Source of the DNA: Curtobacterium ammoniigenes NBRC 101786
GTDB taxonomy: Bacteria; Actinomycetota; Actinomycetes; Actinomycetales; Microbacteriaceae
Assembly (NCBI RefSeq): GCF_001571045.1
Contig: NZ_BCSV01000005.1
Span: forward strand, 186,001 to 250,000
Length of the DNA stretch: 64,000 nt
Reading direction: 5' to 3'
Shown: positions 18,294-26,934 of the stretch, in pieces
Layout of the letters: the number at the start of each line of letters is the position of its first letter
Position numbering within the stretch: the stretch's first letter is position 1
Position numbers and translations under genes: made by a program
Notes under the pieces: generated by a model
The model's input: only the letters and a program-made list of their open reading frames with translations
Databases searched by the model: none
What the model was told of the DNA's origin: nothing

Positions 18294-19949
18294 ATGCCCG
18301 AACTGCTCGGAACCGGAGTCGGCCGAGGCATCGCGAGCGGACCTGTCCTTCGCATGGCCGATCCGCTCGGCGAGCCGGACCGCACGCCGCTTGCCGAACC
18401 GGCCCCCGCGGCCAACGAGCGCGTGCACGCGGCCCTCGCCGCGGTCGCCGAGGATCTCACCAAGCGCGGTCAGCTCGCCGGCGGCGACGCCCAGGCGGTG
18501 CTCGAGGCACAGGCGCTCATGGCGCAGGACCCGACCCTGCTCGACGACGTGCACAAGCGGATCGCGGACGGCTCCAACGCGGAGCGTGCCGTGTATGACG
18601 CGTTCGGCGCCTTCCAGGAGATCCTCGCGGCCATGGGCGGCTACATGGGAGAGCGTGCCGCGGATCTCGGCGACGTCGCGCAGCGGATCATCGCGAAACT
18701 GCGCAACGTCCCCGCGCCCGGCGTCCCGGAGTCGGACCACCCGTTCGTGCTCGTCGCGCACGATCTGGCTCCCGCGGACACCGCCTTGCTTGATCTCGAC
18801 AAGGTGCTCGCCCTCGTGACGCGTGATGGCGGCCCGACATCGCACACCGCGATTCTCGCCAGAGCGAAGGGCATCACGGCGATCGTGGGGGTCGCCGAGG
18901 CGGACACGCTGAGCGAGGGCACCGTGGTCGTCGTGGACGCCGCCGCCGGCGTCGTGATCGCCGACCCCACCGAAGCGCAGCTCGCCGATGCATCGCGGCG
19001 CATCGCAGAGCGAGCTGCCGCAGCCAGCGAGCCCGTCACGCCCGGGGCGCTCGCCGACGGCACGCACGTGCCGCTGCTCGCCAACCTCGGCAACCCGGCG
19101 GACGCCGCCGAGGCCGTGGCGCTCGGTGCAGAGGGCGTCGGACTCTTCCGCACGGAGTTCCTGTTCCTCGATGCACCCACAGCTCCGACCGTCGAGGCCC
19201 AGCAGCGCGCCTACGTGCAGCTGCTCGAAGCGTTCCCCGGCAAGAAGGTCGTCGTGCGAGCGCTCGACGCGGGGGCCGACAAGCCACTGTCCTTCCTCAC
19301 CGACAAGCACGAGGAGAACCCAGCGCTCGGGCGCCGCGGCCTGCGGGCCCTCCGCAACCATGAGTCGGTGCTCCGCGACCAGCTCACGGCTCTTGCCGCG
19401 GCCGACGCGGAGACCGAGGCGGACCTCTGGGTCATGGCACCGATGGTCGCGGACGCGGAGGAGACCGAGTACTTCGTCCGGATCGCTCGCGAACTCGGCA
19501 TCCGGACCGCGGGTGTGATGGCTGAGGTCCCGTCGCTCGCGCTGATGGCGGACCAGGTCTTCCATCACGCGGACTTCGTCTCGATCGGCACGAACGACCT
19601 GACCCAATACACGCTCGCCGCCGACCGCCTCCTCGGCACCGTCGCGCACTACCAGAACCCCTGGCACCCGGCGGTCCTCCGGCTCGTCGCGCAGCTTGGC
19701 GCGGCGGGCGCCGACGCCGGCAAGGCCGTCGGAATCTGCGGTGAGGCCGCAGCCGATCCGCTCCTCGCCGTCGTCCTCGTCGGCCTCGGCGCGACGACGC
19801 TCTCGATGACCCCGGCTGCGCTTGCAGACGTGCGCGCCGAACTCCGCCGCCACACCCTCGATCAGGCGCGCGACATGGCCCGCGCGGCACTCGCCGCGCC
19901 GACGGCGGCGGCGGCCAAGGCTGCCGCACTCGCCGCCCACGTGGTCTGA
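18294..19949 (+). CDS. ptsI: Phosphoenolpyruvate-protein phosphotransferase (PTS enzyme I)
   Basis: 551 aa. The phosphohistidine H184 lies in TRDGGPTSHTAILAR. The PEP-binding barrel shows GVGLFRTEFLFLD, the GRRGLRA loop, ADFVSIGTNDLTQYTLAADR and the catalytic cysteine in GICGEAAADP. The start ATG is fixed by AAGGAG 8 bases upstream; a longer open frame runs upstream through the promoter and is not real. The gene heads a mannitol operon rather than pairing with ptsH, so the general PTS enzyme and a specific permease share one transcript. Confidence 0.96.
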   Translation: MPELLGTGVGRGIASGPVLRMADPLGEPDRTPLAEPAPAANERVHAALAAVAEDLTKRGQLAGGDAQAVLEAQALMAQDPTLLDDVHKRIADGSNAERAVYDAFGAFQEILAAMGGYMGERAADLGDVAQRIIAKLRNVPAPGVPESDHPFVLVAHDLAPADTALLDLDKVLALVTRDGGPTSHTAILARAKGITAIVGVAEADTLSEGTVVVVDAAAGVVIADPTEAQLADASRRIAERAAAASEPVTPGALADGTHVPLLANLGNPADAAEAVALGAEGVGLFRTEFLFLDAPTAPTVEAQQRAYVQLLEAFPGKKVVVRALDAGADKPLSFLTDKHEENPALGRRGLRALRNHESVLRDQLTALAAADAETEADLWVMAPMVADAEETEYFVRIARELGIRTAGVMAEVPSLALMADQVFHHADFVSIGTNDLTQYTLAADRLLGTVAHYQNPWHPAVLRLVAQLGAAGADAGKAVGICGEAAADPLLAVVLVGLGATTLSMTPAALADVRAELRRHTLDQARDMARAALAAPTAAAAKAAALAAHVV

Positions 19950-20013
19950 CCACGTTCCCGACCCACCGCAAACCACTCCGTCCGCAGCACTCCCTCCACA
20001 GAAAGAAACGCTC

Positions 20014-21573
20014 ATGACAACGTCGTCCGTTGCAGCGACCGAAGCGCCGAAGCAGCGCGCGTCCGGCCGCGTTCACGTCCAGAGGTTCGGTTCGTTCCTC
20101 GCCGGCATGGTGATGCCGAACATCGCGATCTTCATCGCGTGGGGTCTCATCACCGCGCTCTTCATCCAGACCGGATGGACTCCGGTCGGCATCCTCGGCG
20201 GCTTCGGTACCACGAACGGCGTCGCGAACGTCGGCGTCGTGGGACCGATCCTGACGTATCTGATCCCGCTCGCGATCGCCATCCAGGGCGGACGGATGAT
20301 CTACGACATCCGCGGAGCGGTGGTCGGCTCGATCTTCGCGATGGGCGTCATCCTCGGCGCCTCCGGCACCACGATGATCCTCGGCGCGATGATCTGCGGT
20401 CCGGTCGGCGCGTACGCGGTCAAGTGGATGGACAAGATCTGGGACGGCAAGATCCGCCCCGGCTTCGAGATGCTCGTGAACAACTACTCGGCCGGTGTGC
20501 TCGGGTTCGGCCTGTTCATGCTCGGCTATTTCATCCTCTCGAAGGCGTTCCTCGCGATCGCAACGGCGCTCGGTGCCGTGGTGAAGTTCCTGGTGAGCGC
20601 CCACCTGCTGCCGCTCGCCTCGGTGCTCATCGAGCCGGCAAAGGTCTTCTTCCTGAACAACGCGATCAACCACGGTGTGCTCGACCAGCTCGGCGCTCAG
20701 CAGGTGCAGCAGTCGGGCAAGTCGATCCTGTTCCTGCTCGAGGCGAACCCGGGCCCCGGTCTCGGGATCCTGCTTGCGTTCACCTTCTTCGGTGTCGGTA
20801 TCGCCCGCTCGACCGCCCCTGGTGCGATCATCATCCAGTTCCTGGGTGGTATCCACGAGATCTACTTCCCGTACGTGCTCCAGAAGCCGATCCTGTTCAT
20901 CGCGGTCATCCTGGGTGGTGCGACCGGTGTTGCCACGAACGTCGCGTTCGGCTCCGGTCTGGTCGCTCCGGCATCGCCCGGCTCGATCATCGCGGTGCTC
21001 ACGAGCACGGCGAAGGACAGCTACGTCGGCGTGATTCTGTCGGTCGTGCTCTCGGCCGCGGTCTCCTGCGCGGTGGCGTCGTTCTTCCTCATCGCGACGC
21101 GGAAGCGTGACCTCGAGAACGGTGGCGGCGACATGTCGGCAGCGCTCGCCAAGACACAGGCGGCGAAGGGCCGCGACATGAACAGTGCGACGGCCGGCCT
21201 GTTCGGTTCGAACACGCCGAAGAACGACGAGGAAGCTGAAGCCGCGTTCGGCGGCGTCGGCTCGCCGACGGCGACGGCGACGGCGACGAAGATCCACAAC
21301 GTGGTCTTCGCGTGCGATGCCGGAATGGGGTCATCGGCAATGGGTGCGAGCGTCCTCCGCAACAAGGTGAAGAAGGCCGGCGTCGAAGGGGTGACGGTCG
21401 TCAACAAGGCGATCGCGAACCTGTCCGGCGATGAAGACCTCATCATCACGCAGGCGGAGCTCACCGACCGCGCCCGACAGAAGAACCCGAACGCGCAGCA
21501 CGTGTCGGTCGGCAACTTCATGAACGCCCCGCAGTACGACGAGGTCGTCGAGCTGCTGAAATCCCAGCAGTAG
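20014..21573 (+). CDS. mtlA: PTS mannitol permease, EIICB components
   Basis: 519 aa. The membrane EIIC domain (about 25-360) contains the mannitol-type segments GSFLAGMVMPNIAIFIAWG and GGIHEIYFPYVL. After a charged linker, the EIIB domain begins near residue 427 with VVFACDAGMGSSAMGASVLR, whose cysteine is the phosphorylation site. The EIIA domain is not fused; it is encoded 136 bp downstream. The linker DNA has a run of GCGACG repeats near 21270-21290. The product imports mannitol as mannitol-1-phosphate. Confidence 0.95.
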   Translation: MTTSSVAATEAPKQRASGRVHVQRFGSFLAGMVMPNIAIFIAWGLITALFIQTGWTPVGILGGFGTTNGVANVGVVGPILTYLIPLAIAIQGGRMIYDIRGAVVGSIFAMGVILGASGTTMILGAMICGPVGAYAVKWMDKIWDGKIRPGFEMLVNNYSAGVLGFGLFMLGYFILSKAFLAIATALGAVVKFLVSAHLLPLASVLIEPAKVFFLNNAINHGVLDQLGAQQVQQSGKSILFLLEANPGPGLGILLAFTFFGVGIARSTAPGAIIIQFLGGIHEIYFPYVLQKPILFIAVILGGATGVATNVAFGSGLVAPASPGSIIAVLTSTAKDSYVGVILSVVLSAAVSCAVASFFLIATRKRDLENGGGDMSAALAKTQAAKGRDMNSATAGLFGSNTPKNDEEAEAAFGGVGSPTATATATKIHNVVFACDAGMGSSAMGASVLRNKVKKAGVEGVTVVNKAIANLSGDEDLIITQAELTDRARQKNPNAQHVSVGNFMNAPQYDEVVELLKSQQ

Positions 21574-21585
21574 TCCACAAGGGTA

Positions 21586-21624
21586 GGTTCGGCCCCGTCA
21601 CGGGAAACGTGGCGGGGCCGAACC
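21586..21624 (+). terminator. Perfect intercistronic hairpin between mtlA and mtlF
   Basis: A 12-bp perfect stem GGTTCGGCCCCG / CGGGGCCGAACC is extended by a T-G wobble and CACG/CGTG around a GGAAA loop, giving 17 consecutive pairs. No T-run follows. It could be a partial terminator or an RNA-stability/processing element within the operon. Confidence 0.7.
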
Positions 21625-21709
21625 GGTTCCCCGCCGGCCTGCATCTGCTGGCCGGTCGATCGTCGAGCGGGTCACCCCGCCGCACACCCAGAGAACGAAG
21701 GAGACCTCG

Positions 21710-22144
21710 ATGCCCGTCCTGCAGGAAAGCCAGATCCGTCTGAACACCGCGGAGACCGCCACCAAGTCCGAGGCGATGAAGGAAGCGGCCGACATCCTCG
21801 TCGAGGCCGGCGCCGTCACCTCGGATTACCTTCCGGCGATGATCGAGCGGGAAAAGAGCGTCTCCACGTACATGGGGAACTATCTGGCGATCCCGCACGG
21901 CACGAATGACGCGAAGGACGCCATCAAAGCCTCCGCGCTCTCGTTCGTTCGCTACGACACCCCGATCGATTGGGACGGCAACCCCGTTCGCTTCGTCGTC
22001 GGCATCGCCGGCGTCAACAACGAGCACCTCGACATCCTGTCGAAGATCGCGATCGTGTTCTCCGATGAGGACCAGGTCCAGGCCCTCATCGAGGCGCCAG
22101 ACGCCGCGGCGATCATGGCGATCCTCGCCGAGGTGAACGAGTGA
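21710..22144 (+). CDS. mtlF: PTS mannitol EIIA component
   Basis: 144 aa. EIIA of the mannitol/fructose type with active-site histidine H63 in NYLAIPHGT. It passes phosphate from HPr to the EIIB domain of MtlA. GAAGGAGA lies 8 bases before the ATG. Its stop overlaps the mtlD start (GTGA), so mtlF and mtlD are coupled, whereas a strong hairpin separates it from mtlA. Confidence 0.95.
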   Translation: MPVLQESQIRLNTAETATKSEAMKEAADILVEAGAVTSDYLPAMIEREKSVSTYMGNYLAIPHGTNDAKDAIKASALSFVRYDTPIDWDGNPVRFVVGIAGVNNEHLDILSKIAIVFSDEDQVQALIEAPDAAAIMAILAEVNE

Positions 22145-23307
22145 GCCTCGCCGTTCACTTCGGTGCGGGAAACATCGGCCGCGGGTTCGTCGGGCTCCTC
22201 CTGCACGAGGCGGGGTACGAGCTCGTGTTCGCCGACGTCGCCGCGCCGCTGATCGATGCGCTCGATGCCGCGCAGTCGTTCACAGTGCACGAGGTCGGGG
22301 CCGGTGCGCGCGACCACGTGGTCACGAACTTCCGGGCCATCAACAGCGCGTCGAACGAGGCCGACGTGGTCCGGGCGATCGCCGAGGCCGAGGTCGTCAC
22401 ATGCGCGGTCGGGCCGAACGTTCTTCGATTCATCGCGCCGGTGATCGCCAAAGGTCTGGAGGCCCGTCACGGTTCCGCCTCGCCCGTCGCCGTGATGGCA
22501 TGCGAGAACGCGATCAACGCGACCGACCGTCTTCGTTCCTTCATTGTGGAAGCGTTGGACGCCTCCGGGGCGGATGTCGAGGATGTGCTCGATCGCGCAG
22601 TGTTCGCGAACACCGCGGTGGATCGCATCGTGCCGGCGCAGCCCGAGGGAGCGGGACTCGACGTGACCGTCGAGACGTATTTCGAGTGGGCGATCGACCG
22701 CACGCCGTTCGGCGGCGGTGAGCCGGACATCCCAGGCGCGCACTACGTCGACGGTCTGGCCGCATCGATCGAGCGCAAGCTCTTCACGGTCAACACAGGG
22801 CACGCGACGGTGGCGTATCACGGGTTCCTCGCCGGCGCGGAGAAGATCTCGGACGCGATCGCGATCCCGGCGGTTCGGTCGCAGCTGGAGGCGGTGCTCG
22901 CGGAGACCTCCAACCTGCTGGTCGAGCGCCACGCACTCGATGCAGACGTGCACCGCGCGTATGTCGCTGCGATCATCGCCCGGTTCGAGAATCCGCATCT
23001 TCCAGACACGGTGATTCGGGTCGGGCGCCAACCGTTGCGCAAACTGTCGCGCGATGAGCGGTTCGTGTCCCCGGCTGCGGCGATCGCCGAGCATGGCGGC
23101 CAGCCGACGGCGCTGCTCGACGCCATGGGAGCGGCGCTCCGATTCGACGTGCCGGATGACGAGCAGAGTGTCGAGATGCAGCAGCTCCTCGGGTCCGGCG
23201 CGTCGGCCGTCTCGGTGGCGACGCAGATCACCGGGCTGGACGAGGGGCACCCGCTCGTGGCGCCCTTCGCCGAACGGGTCGAGGCTGCGCGGTCGACTCG
23301 GTCGTAG
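22141..23307 (+). CDS. mtlD: Mannitol-1-phosphate 5-dehydrogenase
   Basis: 388 aa. The N-terminal VHFGAGNIGRGFVG is the NAD-binding motif of the polyol dehydrogenase family; the C-terminal domain carries the catalytic lysine region in ASIERKLFTVNTGHATVAYHG. It converts mannitol-1-phosphate to fructose-6-phosphate, closing the pathway begun by MtlA and MtlF. GTG start, overlapping the mtlF stop by 4 bases. Full length for the family. Confidence 0.95.
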   Translation: MSLAVHFGAGNIGRGFVGLLLHEAGYELVFADVAAPLIDALDAAQSFTVHEVGAGARDHVVTNFRAINSASNEADVVRAIAEAEVVTCAVGPNVLRFIAPVIAKGLEARHGSASPVAVMACENAINATDRLRSFIVEALDASGADVEDVLDRAVFANTAVDRIVPAQPEGAGLDVTVETYFEWAIDRTPFGGGEPDIPGAHYVDGLAASIERKLFTVNTGHATVAYHGFLAGAEKISDAIAIPAVRSQLEAVLAETSNLLVERHALDADVHRAYVAAIIARFENPHLPDTVIRVGRQPLRKLSRDERFVSPAAAIAEHGGQPTALLDAMGAALRFDVPDDEQSVEMQQLLGSGASAVSVATQITGLDEGHPLVAPFAERVEAARSTRS

Positions 23308-23363
23308 CGACCGCTGACCGCCGCGTGGGAGTCGGCCGCACCTGACGGGTGTTGAGTGGGCTC

Positions 23364-24305
23364 ATGAGCACAGAGCGTGGGTGGGTAGCGCCGCGTCCCG
23401 GCGGCAGTGAGGTTTTCGAGCTTGTCGAGATCGAGGTCCCGGATCCGGCAGTCGGCGAGGTCACGATCGAGATTCGCGCCGCGGGCATGAATCCCGCCGA
23501 CTACAAGCATCCGCGCGGGGCGAAGCCTGAGCAGCTGCCGGTGCGGATCGGGTACGAGGTCGCCGGGGTCATCCGAGCGATCGGTCCGGACACGACCATC
23601 GCGAGCGGACCGGTATCGATCGGCGACGAGGTCATCGCGTTTCGTGTCAGCGGCGGATATGCCACCGCGATCACCGTCCCTGCGAAGGACGTCTTCGCGA
23701 AGCCGGAGAACCTGACATTCCCGGAGGCTGCGAACCTGCTGCTTGCCGCCGCGACGGCCGCAGACATGATTCGGGTGACCGGAGTCCATCCCGGTGAGAC
23801 CGTGCTCGTGCACGGCGCGTCGGGTGCGGTCGGCGTGAGCCTGCTGCAGCAGTTCCGCGAGATCGGCGGTATCCGCGCGATCGGTACCGCCTCGGCGTCG
23901 AACGCGGACGTCGTGCGTCAGTTCGGCGGTGAGCCCGTCGAGTACGGCTCCGGGCTCGCGGATCGCGTGCGTGCCATGGCGCCGGAGGGCGTCTCGGCAG
24001 CGTTCGATTGCGTTGGTACGGATGAGGCCGTCGAGGTGTCGCTTGCGCTCGTTGAGGATCGCGACCGGATCGTCACGATCGCCGCGCAGCACCGGGCGGC
24101 GGATGACGGGATCCGCCTGGTTGCGGGAGCGATTCCGGAGAGTGCGGCGTTCCGGGACAGCGTTCGCGGACGCCTGATCGATCTCGCCGCCGCTGGCACG
24201 CTCGTCGTTCCGGTGGCTCGAACGTTTCCGCTCACGCAGGCGCATGAGGCGCTCGACCTCCTCGAGTCCGGGCACCCGGGCGGAAAGCTCGCGCTGATTC
24301 CGTGA
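23364..24305 (+). CDS. Quinone oxidoreductase-like zinc-independent MDR family protein
   Basis: 313 aa. Medium-chain reductase with an N-terminal GroES-like domain (NPADYKHPRG) and a Rossmann motif VHGASGAVGVSLLQQ for NADPH. The zinc-binding cysteines of alcohol dehydrogenases are absent, which places it with quinone oxidoreductases. The physiological substrate is unknown. I chose the ATG, five codons after an in-frame GTG; neither has a strong ribosome site. Confidence 0.85.
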   Translation: MSTERGWVAPRPGGSEVFELVEIEVPDPAVGEVTIEIRAAGMNPADYKHPRGAKPEQLPVRIGYEVAGVIRAIGPDTTIASGPVSIGDEVIAFRVSGGYATAITVPAKDVFAKPENLTFPEAANLLLAAATAADMIRVTGVHPGETVLVHGASGAVGVSLLQQFREIGGIRAIGTASASNADVVRQFGGEPVEYGSGLADRVRAMAPEGVSAAFDCVGTDEAVEVSLALVEDRDRIVTIAAQHRAADDGIRLVAGAIPESAAFRDSVRGRLIDLAAAGTLVVPVARTFPLTQAHEALDLLESGHPGGKLALIP

Positions 24306-24313
24306 CCGAGCGA

Positions 24314-24345
24314 GCGGCGCGTGTGATCGTTCACCGCCGCGCCGC
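24314..24345. terminator. Hairpin after the quinone oxidoreductase gene
   Basis: GCGGCGCG / CGCGCCGC form an 8-bp outer stem with an inner GTGA / TCAC stem around TCGT. It lies 8 bp after the stop codon and before the DUF805 gene. Confidence 0.6.
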
Positions 24346-24418
24346 ATCCGCGTGTTTGCTCCGTTGCCGGTTCGTGGTTGAATCCTGAGCAATTTCTGGC
24401 AATCGAAGTGGGGAATCC

Positions 24419-25279
24419 ATGAGCGACCAATACCCGAACGGTGAGTCTGGCGACGGGCGCGATCAGCCGTGGAACGGCGAGCCCGCTGGCGGCAATCCTC
24501 CGTCATTCGGAGGCGATGCGGAGCAGCCGCCGCGGTTCAGCGTTCCGCGCGACAGCGGACCAGCGGACGGCAGCGGCCAACCGCCGTACGGGCAGCCGGG
24601 CTACGGCCAGCCGCCCCAGTACGGGCAGCCAGGATACGGGCAAGGGCAGTACGGCCAGCCGGGCTATGGCCGGGCAGGCTCGGGGCAGCCGCCGTACGGC
24701 CAGCCAGGATATGGGCAAGGGCAGTACGGCCAGCCGGGCTACGGCCAGCCGGGCGCCGGGCAAGGACAGTACGGCCAACCGCAATACGGCCAGCAGCCGG
24801 GTTGGTCCGGCGCCGGTGGAAGCGGCGGAGAGCCACCGCTGTGGGCTCCGTGGTACGGCATCTCGTTCGGCGGCGCCATTCGACGCTTCTTCACGAAGTA
24901 CGCCCGGTTTGATGGGCGCGCGAGTCGCAGCGAGTTCTGGTGGTGGGCGCTCGCCTCGGCGATCGTCAGCATCGTGCTCGAGGTGCTGCAGTCAATCGGC
25001 CAGGCGAGCTCCCAGATGACGACCGGAAGCTACGGGCAACAACAGGTTGCTGTCCCCTCGCCGCTCTACATCATCGCCGCGATCCTGCTGGTGATCTGGG
25101 GTCTCGGCACGATCGTTCCGAATCTCGCGCTGCTGTTCCGGCGCCTGCACGACACGGGCCGATCGGGCTGGTGGTGGTTGATCGTGCTGGTGCCGTTCGT
25201 CGGCTGGATCATCCTGCTTGTGTTCGAGCTGCTTCCATCGCGACCAGACGGCGCTCGGTTCGACCGCCCGATGCGGTGA
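24419..25279 (+). CDS. DUF805 membrane protein with Gly/Gln/Tyr/Pro-rich repeat N-terminus
   Basis: 286 aa. Residues 1-140 are low-complexity: about a dozen copies of motifs such as GQPGYG and GQGQYG, rich in Gly, Gln, Pro and Tyr and predicted disordered. From about 145 the DUF805 membrane domain follows, with the hallmark [13 protein letters not shown] and the later [14 protein letters not shown], and four membrane helices. Its function is unknown. The repeat resembles the disordered tails of other actinobacterial envelope proteins. The start ATG follows GTGGGGA. Confidence 0.88.
   Translation: MSDQYPNGESGDGRDQPWNGEPAGGNPPSFGGDAEQPPRFSVPRDSGPADGSGQPPYGQPGYGQPPQYGQPGYGQGQYGQPGYGRAGSGQPPYGQPGYGQGQYGQPGYGQPGAGQGQYGQPQYGQQPGWSGAGGSGGEPPLWAPWYGISFGGAIRRFFTKYARFDGRASRSEFWWWALASAIVSIVLEVLQSIGQASSQMTTGSYGQQQVAVPSPLYIIAAILLVIWGLGTIVPNLALLFRRLHDTGRSGWWWLIVLVPFVGWIILLVFELLPSRPDGARFDRPMR
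24601..24790 (+). repeat. In-frame tandem repeat in the DUF805 gene, period 75 bp
   Basis: The segment starting CAGCCAGGATACGGGCAAGG at 24626 recurs nearly unchanged at 24701, a 25-codon period, and shorter units of 12-15 bp tile the region. All variation keeps the frame. Confidence 0.75.
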
Positions 25280-25285
25280 CCGCGT

Positions 25286-25315
25286 GGGGCGCCGGAGTCT
25301 CGACCTCGGCGCCCC
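25286..25315. terminator. Bidirectional terminator between DUF805 and TNT-domain genes
   Basis: GGGGCGCCG / CGGCGCCCC form a perfect 9-bp stem with a 12-base loop, 6 bp after the DUF805 stop and upstream of the convergent minus-strand stop at 25396. A run of C and G follows instead of T. Confidence 0.65.
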
Positions 25316-25395
25316 GGGCCCCCGGGGCTGGTGTCAACCCGCTGCAGTCGCCGTCGGGCCCGCGCAGGGCGAACGGCCGCAGTGGCGAGGCGAGC

Positions 25396-26043
25396 TCAGA
25401 CAGCGCGGATGCGCGTGAGCGAGCCGTTGACGACGAGATCGCGGACGGTCTGCAGCGGATCCGCGATCGCGAATCGGAGCGCACCACCCGGCTGATCGAA
25501 CCATGGCTGCACGAACCGCACGCTGACGAGGAACGGCCGCTCCACGATGTAGCGGTGGATGTCGGGTTGTTCGAGCGCGTGCTGCGGCAGGGACCGCGCG
25601 GGCATCGGCGTGTCCAGCGGGTGGAGCAGATAGCCGTCGGGCCCCCCGACGCGGTCGACCGGGATGCCGGCGGGAATCTGCACGGTGGTGCCCGCCGGCC
25701 CGCTCATGCGCACCTGCTCGGCCAGCTGCGGATAGGAGGCTGCGGCTCGGTCGCGGAGGCCGTCCAACTCGTGACGCGGTACGTCGCGCACCGGCGGGAA
25801 CGGCCGATTCAGGAATCGCCGCAGCAGTTCGACGGCGTCGTCCTCGGACTGGGCGACGGCGAGCCGACGCGGCGTCCCATAGTCGACGACCTCGAGCGCG
25901 AAGTCGTGCGCTCGCTCGTCGACCGGAACGATCCGAAGCGCACCCTCGACCGGGTGAACGTCGTGCGTGTCCGTCGGCAGGCTGACGTATCGGGTCGTGT
26001 ACCCGAGCTGGTCAAGGATCGGACGGGTCTCCGCGAAGGTCAT
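25396..26043 (-). CDS. TNT-domain protein, candidate NAD+ glycohydrolase
   Basis: 215 aa, no signal peptide or membrane helix. The C-terminal part (about 125-213) matches the tuberculosis necrotizing toxin domain layout: PVDRVGGPDGYLL (129-140), TPMPARSLP, then PWFDQPGGA (180-188) and a closing VRDLVVNGSLTRI. The glutamine corresponding to the residue essential in the mycobacterial toxin is Q184. Residues 1-120 form an uncharacterised domain. A TAGGCT box 6 bases before the ATG gives it its own, probably leaderless, promoter, although it lies 111 bp downstream of sdhB. No obvious immunity gene is adjacent. It could be a cytosolic NAD-metabolising enzyme rather than a toxin; activity is inferred only from the domain. 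Confidence 0.72.
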   Translation of the reverse strand: MTFAETRPILDQLGYTTRYVSLPTDTHDVHPVEGALRIVPVDERAHDFALEVVDYGTPRRLAVAQSEDDAVELLRRFLNRPFPPVRDVPRHELDGLRDRAAASYPQLAEQVRMSGPAGTTVQIPAGIPVDRVGGPDGYLLHPLDTPMPARSLPQHALEQPDIHRYIVERPFLVSVRFVQPWFDQPGGALRFAIADPLQTVRDLVVNGSLTRIRAV

Positions 26044-26049
26044 GAGCGG

Positions 26050-26055
26050 AGCCTA
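26050..26055 (-). promoter_or_regulatory. -10 element of probable leaderless TNT-domain gene
   Basis: TAGGCT on the minus strand, followed by 6 bases and ATG. Confidence 0.5.
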
Positions 26056-26067
26056 ACGCCCTGCCCT

Positions 26068-26113
26068 ATGACGATGCCGGTGCCGGTGCCGGTGTCGATC
26101 CCGGTGCCGGTGC
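26068..26113. repeat. GGTGCC hexanucleotide repeats
   Basis: Short runs of (CC)GGTGCC repeats with interruptions fill about 45 bp between sdhB and the TNT-domain gene. No coding or hairpin meaning is evident. Confidence 0.6.
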
Positions 26114-26154
26114 CGCGGATGCCGCAGTGACGTGCACCCACCTGCTGGTGGACG

Positions 26155-26934
26155 TCACGCACGGATGATCGCCTGCTTGACCTCTGCGATCGCCTGCGTG
26201 ATCTGAATGCCGCGCGGGCAGGCGTCAGTGCAGTTGAACGTCGTCCGGCAGCGCCACACGCCCTCTTTGTCGTTGAGGATGTCGAGCCGCACGTTCGACG
26301 CGTCGTCACGCGAGTCGAAGATGAACCGGTGCGCGTTGACGATCGCGGCAGGGCCGAAGTACTGGCCGTCGGTCCAGAACACGGGGCATGACGACGTGCA
26401 CGCGGCGCAGAGGATGCACTTCGTGGTGTCGTCGAACCGTGCACGGTCCGTGACCGACTGGATGCGCTCCTTGCCGGGCTCCGGGGTCGACTTCGACTGC
26501 AGGAACGGCTGCACCTCGCGGTAGGACTTGAAGAAGGGTTCCATATCGACGACGAGATCCTTCTCGAGCGGCAGCCCCTTGATCGCCTCGACGTAGATCG
26601 GCTTCGAGATGTCGAGGTCTTTGATCAGCGTCTTGCAGGCAAGCCGGTTCCGACCGTTGATACGCATCGCGTCCGATCCGCACACGCCGTGCGCGCACGA
26701 GCGACGGAACGTGAGCGAGCCGTCCTGGTCCCATTTGATCTTGTGCAGGGCGTCGAGGATGCGGTCAGTCGGCAGCATCATGACGTCGAAGTCCTGCCAG
26801 TGCGGCTCGCTGTCGACTTCGGGGTCGAAGCGACGGACGATGATCGTCACCTGGAAGCTGCCGGGAGGCGCGTCCTGCGCCGCGGGGGAGGGTGCGGTCG
26901 TACGAGGGGCATCGGCGACGAGCGTGTCGGTCAT
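26155..26934 (-). CDS. sdhB: Succinate dehydrogenase iron-sulfur subunit
   Basis: 259 aa. The 2Fe-2S cysteines lie in RSCAHGVCGSDAMRINGRN plus a following LAC; the 4Fe-4S and 3Fe-4S clusters lie in CILCAACTSSCP and FNCTDACPRG. It carries electrons from SdhA to the membrane anchor. The N-terminus has an Ala/Pro-rich extension of about 25 residues. The start overlaps the sdhA stop by one base (TGATG). Confidence 0.97.
   Translation of the reverse strand: MTDTLVADAPRTTAPSPAAQDAPPGSFQVTIIVRRFDPEVDSEPHWQDFDVMMLPTDRILDALHKIKWDQDGSLTFRRSCAHGVCGSDAMRINGRNRLACKTLIKDLDISKPIYVEAIKGLPLEKDLVVDMEPFFKSYREVQPFLQSKSTPEPGKERIQSVTDRARFDDTTKCILCAACTSSCPVFWTDGQYFGPAAIVNAHRFIFDSRDDASNVRLDILNDKEGVWRCRTTFNCTDACPRGIQITQAIAEVKQAIIRA

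Noticed and set aside
26068..26113. GGTGCC repeat as a variable-number regulatory repeat
   Set aside because: The run is short and interrupted, and it lies downstream of sdhB and upstream of the TNT promoter without a clear relation to either.
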